From an uncultured Micavibrio sp. (GTDB taxonomy: Bacteria; Pseudomonadota; Alphaproteobacteria; Micavibrionales; UBA1664), in contig CAJXOI010000036.1 of the NCBI GenBank assembly GCA_913057885.1, positions 1 through 7,478 of the forward strand: 7,478 nucleotides of DNA. Reading direction: 5' to 3'. Numbering within the stretch: the first letter of the stretch is position 1; each line of letters begins with the position of its first letter. Below are positions 5,544-7,478 of the stretch, piece after piece. The position numbers were made by a program, and so were the translations under genes. The notes beneath the pieces are model-generated. The model saw only the letters and a program-made list of their open reading frames with translations, searched no databases and was not told the DNA's origin.

Positions 5544-6424
5544 ACTGTCTTAATTTTTACTTCATCATTATTAAACTTGAGAGACATCTTAGCTCCGATG
5601 GGTAATGTCACAAGTTGTTCACCATGGCCAAAGGGGCAATTGGTGATAATGGGTATATTTAAATCCGCCGTGATATCGTCGATCACCTGATCCATGGTTT
5701 TACCAAAGGGGGCGCGGTTCGGGTTATCGCTACTGTGAAAATCACCGAACAAGATGGCGTTGCATCGTTCAAATAAGCCCGCCAATTTTAAATGGCCTAA
5801 CATTCGGTCATAGCGGCTGATTTCATCACCTACATCTTCTAAAAATAAAATAAAATCATCGCCTGTGGGCATAAAAGGCGTTCCAGTAAGGGTTTGAAAA
5901 ACACTTAAATTACCTCCGATCAATGTGCCTGTAATGTCAGCAGGGTTTTTAACATTGCAATCGCTCCATTCCATCTCAGGGCAATCGCCATTCATAATGG
6001 CGCAGAATTGATGAAGATGATCATCGGGCAATCCTTTTTTAATTTGCCCCGCTGGTGGGCCGTGATAAGTAATCTGCCCCGTTTGTTGATAAATTGCATT
6101 CAATAGTACTGTTATATCGCTGAATCCAATAATCTTTTTAGGGTTATTCTTTATGATATTCCAATCAACATGGGGTAAGATATGAATGGCCTCGTTCCCA
6201 CCGCGAGAGGCCAGGATAATGTCTACATCAGGATCGGAATAAGCCTCATGCAGGGCGTCAATTTTATCTTGTATTGTTCCCGCACTTTGATGATGTTGAA
6301 AAAAAACCTGATCTGCAACAGTCACGAGAAACCCTTTTTCTTCTAACCACGACGTGGCCTCGTTAATACGGTCTCTGGTGATGGAACTAGATGGTCCGAT
6401 GATGCGGATGTGTTTTTGCGACAT
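5540..6424 (-). CDS. ldcA: LD-carboxypeptidase, peptidase family S66
   Basis: S66 enzymes remove the terminal D-alanine from muropeptide tetrapeptides in the cytoplasm, a step of peptidoglycan recycling. Relatives include the microcin-resistance protein MccF. The family blocks are present: IIGPSSS at the N-terminus (residues 8-14) and SRGGNEAIHILP (73-84, the RGG block). GFSDIT (100-105) carries the nucleophile Ser102. FLEDVGDEISRYDRML (194-209) carries the charge-relay Glu196, and FGHGEQLVTLPIGA (265-278) the charge-relay His267. The complete Ser-Glu-His triad indicates an active enzyme. From ATG 6424 it has 294 residues, close to the roughly 300 usual for the family. The longer reading from TTG 6493 adds 23 residues of no family likeness. 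AGGAT lies 9 bases upstream of the ATG. The lack of a signal peptide agrees with a cytoplasmic enzyme. Confidence 0.93.
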   Translation of the reverse strand: MSQKHIRIIGPSSSITRDRINEATSWLEEKGFLVTVADQVFFQHHQSAGTIQDKIDALHEAYSDPDVDIILASRGGNEAIHILPHVDWNIIKNNPKKIIGFSDITVLLNAIYQQTGQITYHGPPAGQIKKGLPDDHLHQFCAIMNGDCPEMEWSDCNVKNPADITGTLIGGNLSVFQTLTGTPFMPTGDDFILFLEDVGDEISRYDRMLGHLKLAGLFERCNAILFGDFHSSDNPNRAPFGKTMDQVIDDITADLNIPIITNCPFGHGEQLVTLPIGAKMSLKFNNDEVKIKTV

Positions 6425-6474
6425 AATTGCATGATCCTGTGTCTTATCCGTTCCGTCAATCCTTTTTGCGAAAT

Positions 6475-6610
6475 GAGTCCAAAAGGGGAACAAAGCTTAT
6501 AAAATAATTATCGCAAATGATTAAAAAAAATGAATCAAAAGAATCGGTTGAGTCTTGGGGGCATGCATGGTGAGCAAAATATGTTTTGTAAAACGATTCG
6601 CATATGATTC
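6475..6610. promoter_or_regulatory. Cluster of six GANTC sites between ldcA and ftsB
   Basis: GANTC sites start at 6475 (GAGTC), 6532 (GAATC), 6541 (GAATC), 6550 (GAGTC), 6595 (GATTC) and 6606 (GATTC). The three at 6532, 6541 and 6550 repeat every 9 bases. By my hand count the rest of the window has only about ten such sites in some 7,340 bases. GANTC is the target of the cell-cycle methylase CcrM in most alphaproteobacteria, where methylation state alters transcription of some division genes. With the preferred starts of ldcA (6424) and ftsB (6624), all six sites are intergenic. No clear -35/-10 pair was found. Confidence 0.6.
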
Positions 6611-6623
6611 ATTAGGGGTTGAT

Positions 6624-6932
6624 ATGAACCCTGTTTATTTGAAACAAACGCATCAATATCAATTGCTTGCCAAGGCTTTTTTATGCCTGATGGCGATATA
6701 TTTGTTATTTCATTTATTTTTGAGTGAGAGGTCTATTCCAGCTTGGATGACTTTGTCACAACAACAAGAACAATTAACGCAGCAGGTGGAACACCTGAAG
6801 GCATATCGAGATGATTTGAAGGATCGTGCCGTTCGTTTACGCCCCGCAACAATGGATATGGATCTGGTTGAGGATTACGCAATTTTTATGTTGGGTCATG
6901 GGCGCGGTAATTCAATTATCATCGCGGAATAA
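6624..6932 (+). CDS. ftsB: Cell division protein FtsB/DivIC family (septum formation initiator)
   Basis: FtsB-type proteins are small single-pass membrane proteins that, with FtsL and FtsQ, activate septal peptidoglycan synthesis. The 102-residue protein has the expected plan. A short N-terminus is followed by one membrane helix (about 13-34, LLAKAFLCLMAIYLLFHLF) and a periplasmic coiled coil rich in Gln/Leu/Glu (about 43-72). The alphaproteobacterial-type C-terminal block follows: RLRP at 71-74, then VEDYAIFMLG at 82-91. The start at ATG 6624 has TAGGGG at 6613-6618. Earlier in-frame starts at TTG 6555 and ATG 6567 would add 23 or 19 residues unlike the family and would read through two GANTC sites, so I prefer 6624. 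It is followed by pdhA after 93 bases, a common alphaproteobacterial arrangement. Confidence 0.88.
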   Translation: MNPVYLKQTHQYQLLAKAFLCLMAIYLLFHLFLSERSIPAWMTLSQQQEQLTQQVEHLKAYRDDLKDRAVRLRPATMDMDLVEDYAIFMLGHGRGNSIIIAE

Positions 6933-6996
6933 ATTACCGCACTGCATCATGTCTAATGACTTTATTTCAATGGGCAAATGATCTAAAAATCTTCAA

Positions 6997-7008
6997 ACTA
7001 TAAATAGT
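6997..7008. promoter_or_regulatory. AT-rich palindrome with a -10-like core before pdhA
   Basis: ACTAT and ATAGT (6997-7001, 7004-7008) form an inverted repeat around AA. Within it TATAAA at 6999-7004 matches 5 of 6 bases of a -10 element. I find no acceptable -35 at the right distance, and the site lies only 3 bases before the pdhA ribosome binding site. It could be a promoter core or an operator, or neither. Confidence 0.2.
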
Positions 7009-7025
7009 CTAAGGAGCGTTTGCGC

Positions 7026-7478
7026 ATGGCCGCAAAAAAGAAAAAAACAACAAAAAAGAATGCCGCCGATAATCCATCGGTTGAGGAGATGAAAAAGCTA
7101 TATCGTGATATGGTTTTGATCCGCCGGTTCGAAGAAAAAGCAGGGCAACTTTACGGTATGGGCTTAATTGGTGGTTTTTGCCATCTTTACATCGGACAAG
7201 AGGCCGTGGTGACGGGGATCCAATCCATGCAAGAACCTCAGGACACGGTTATTAGAACATATCGTGACCACGCGCATATGTTGGCGTGTGATATGGACCC
7301 CAAAGGTGTAATGGCGGAGTTGACAGGTCGCGAAGGCGGTTATTCCCGTGGTAAAGGGGGGTCAATGCATATGTTTTCACAGGAAAAGAACTTTTTCGGC
7401 GGGCATGGGATTGTTGGTGCGTCCACGGCGCTTGGAACAGGGTTGGCCTTTGCGCATCAATACAATGACGACGGCGGC
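7026..7478 (+). CDS. pdhA: Pyruvate dehydrogenase E1 component, alpha subunit (5' part)
   Basis: E1 alpha and beta use thiamine diphosphate to decarboxylate pyruvate and load the acetyl group onto the E2 lipoyl domain, feeding acetyl-CoA to the citrate cycle. The first 151 codons are visible; the gene is cut by the window edge. After a Lys/Ala-rich start (MAAKKKKTTKKNAADNPS) come LYRDMVLIRRFEEKAGQLYG (25-44), GGFCHLYIGQEA (49-60), the RTYRDHAHMLA segment (77-87) and ELTGREGGYSRGKGGSMHMF (98-117). GGHGIVGAS (125-133) follows, before the thiamine-diphosphate GDG motif expected off the edge. This matches two-subunit (alpha/beta) E1 enzymes of alphaproteobacteria rather than the single-chain AceE type. 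AAGGAG at 7011-7016, 9 bases before ATG, supports the start. pdhB and the E2 gene would be expected downstream. Confidence 0.95.
   Translation, partial: MAAKKKKTTKKNAADNPSVEEMKKLYRDMVLIRRFEEKAGQLYGMGLIGGFCHLYIGQEAVVTGIQSMQEPQDTVIRTYRDHAHMLACDMDPKGVMAELTGREGGYSRGKGGSMHMFSQEKNFFGGHGIVGASTALGTGLAFAHQYNDDGG

Noticed and set aside
6425..6493. Longer N-terminus for ldcA from TTG 6493
   Set aside because: The added 23 residues have no likeness to the S66 family, there is no ribosome binding site, and the normal family length is reached from ATG 6424.
6521..6536. Possible CtrA box (TTAA-N7-TTAA) before ftsB
   Set aside because: TTAA is present at 6521-6524, but the bases 7 positions on are GAAT, so only half a site exists.
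6555..6623. Longer N-terminus for ftsB from TTG 6555 or ATG 6567
   Set aside because: The extra residues do not look like FtsB, the region holds part of the GANTC cluster, and ATG 6624 has a good ribosome binding site and gives the usual length. GGGGG before ATG 6567 leaves slight doubt.
1..7478. Mobile element, CRISPR array, toxin-antitoxin or defence system
   Set aside because: No transposase or integrase, no regularly spaced repeats, no terminal repeats and no recognisable defence gene pair; gene content is core housekeeping throughout.

Overview
The window looks like ordinary chromosome from an alphaproteobacterium of moderate to low GC content. The strongest clue is the right end, where an FtsB/DivIC-type division gene is followed directly by pdhA (pyruvate dehydrogenase E1 alpha), a common alphaproteobacterial order. 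A dense cluster of GANTC sites, the motif methylated by the alphaproteobacterial methylase CcrM, fits this. Order or genus cannot be fixed from the sequence; a Rhodospirillales- or Micavibrio-like lineage is a guess.

Layout. Positions 1-102 hold the 3' end of an unrecognised rightward gene. Next is rpsU (ribosomal protein bS21), which may carry an unusual N-terminal extension. It runs tail to tail into pyrD, sharing 8 bases, with a perfect hairpin just past its stop. Leftward from 2272 to 419 is a tightly overlapping operon: pgsA (phosphatidylglycerophosphate synthase), an 84-residue membrane protein of unknown function, and pyrD (dihydroorotate dehydrogenase). The 222-base gap upstream of pgsA contains a long imperfect inverted repeat. 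A leftward glutamate/aspartate-type cation symporter and a rightward MscS mechanosensitive channel start 32 bases apart. After the MscS terminator come an exported EF-hand protein with its own terminator and a 79-codon hypothetical gene. The hypothetical gene meets a leftward LD-carboxypeptidase (family S66) tail to tail. The control region between the carboxypeptidase and ftsB carries six GANTC sites. The window ends inside pdhA.

How the genes relate. Most are housekeeping: translation, pyrimidine and phospholipid synthesis, osmotic protection, peptidoglycan recycling, division and central carbon metabolism. I found no phage, transposon, CRISPR, defence or biosynthetic cluster, and no evidence for a new multi-gene system. 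The points worth a second look are regulatory or small: the GANTC cluster, the hairpin before pgsA, possible leaderless starts at rpsU and pgsA, the extended bS21, and a stop codon followed directly by an in-frame ATG after the 79-codon gene. No gap between genes exceeds 300 bases.
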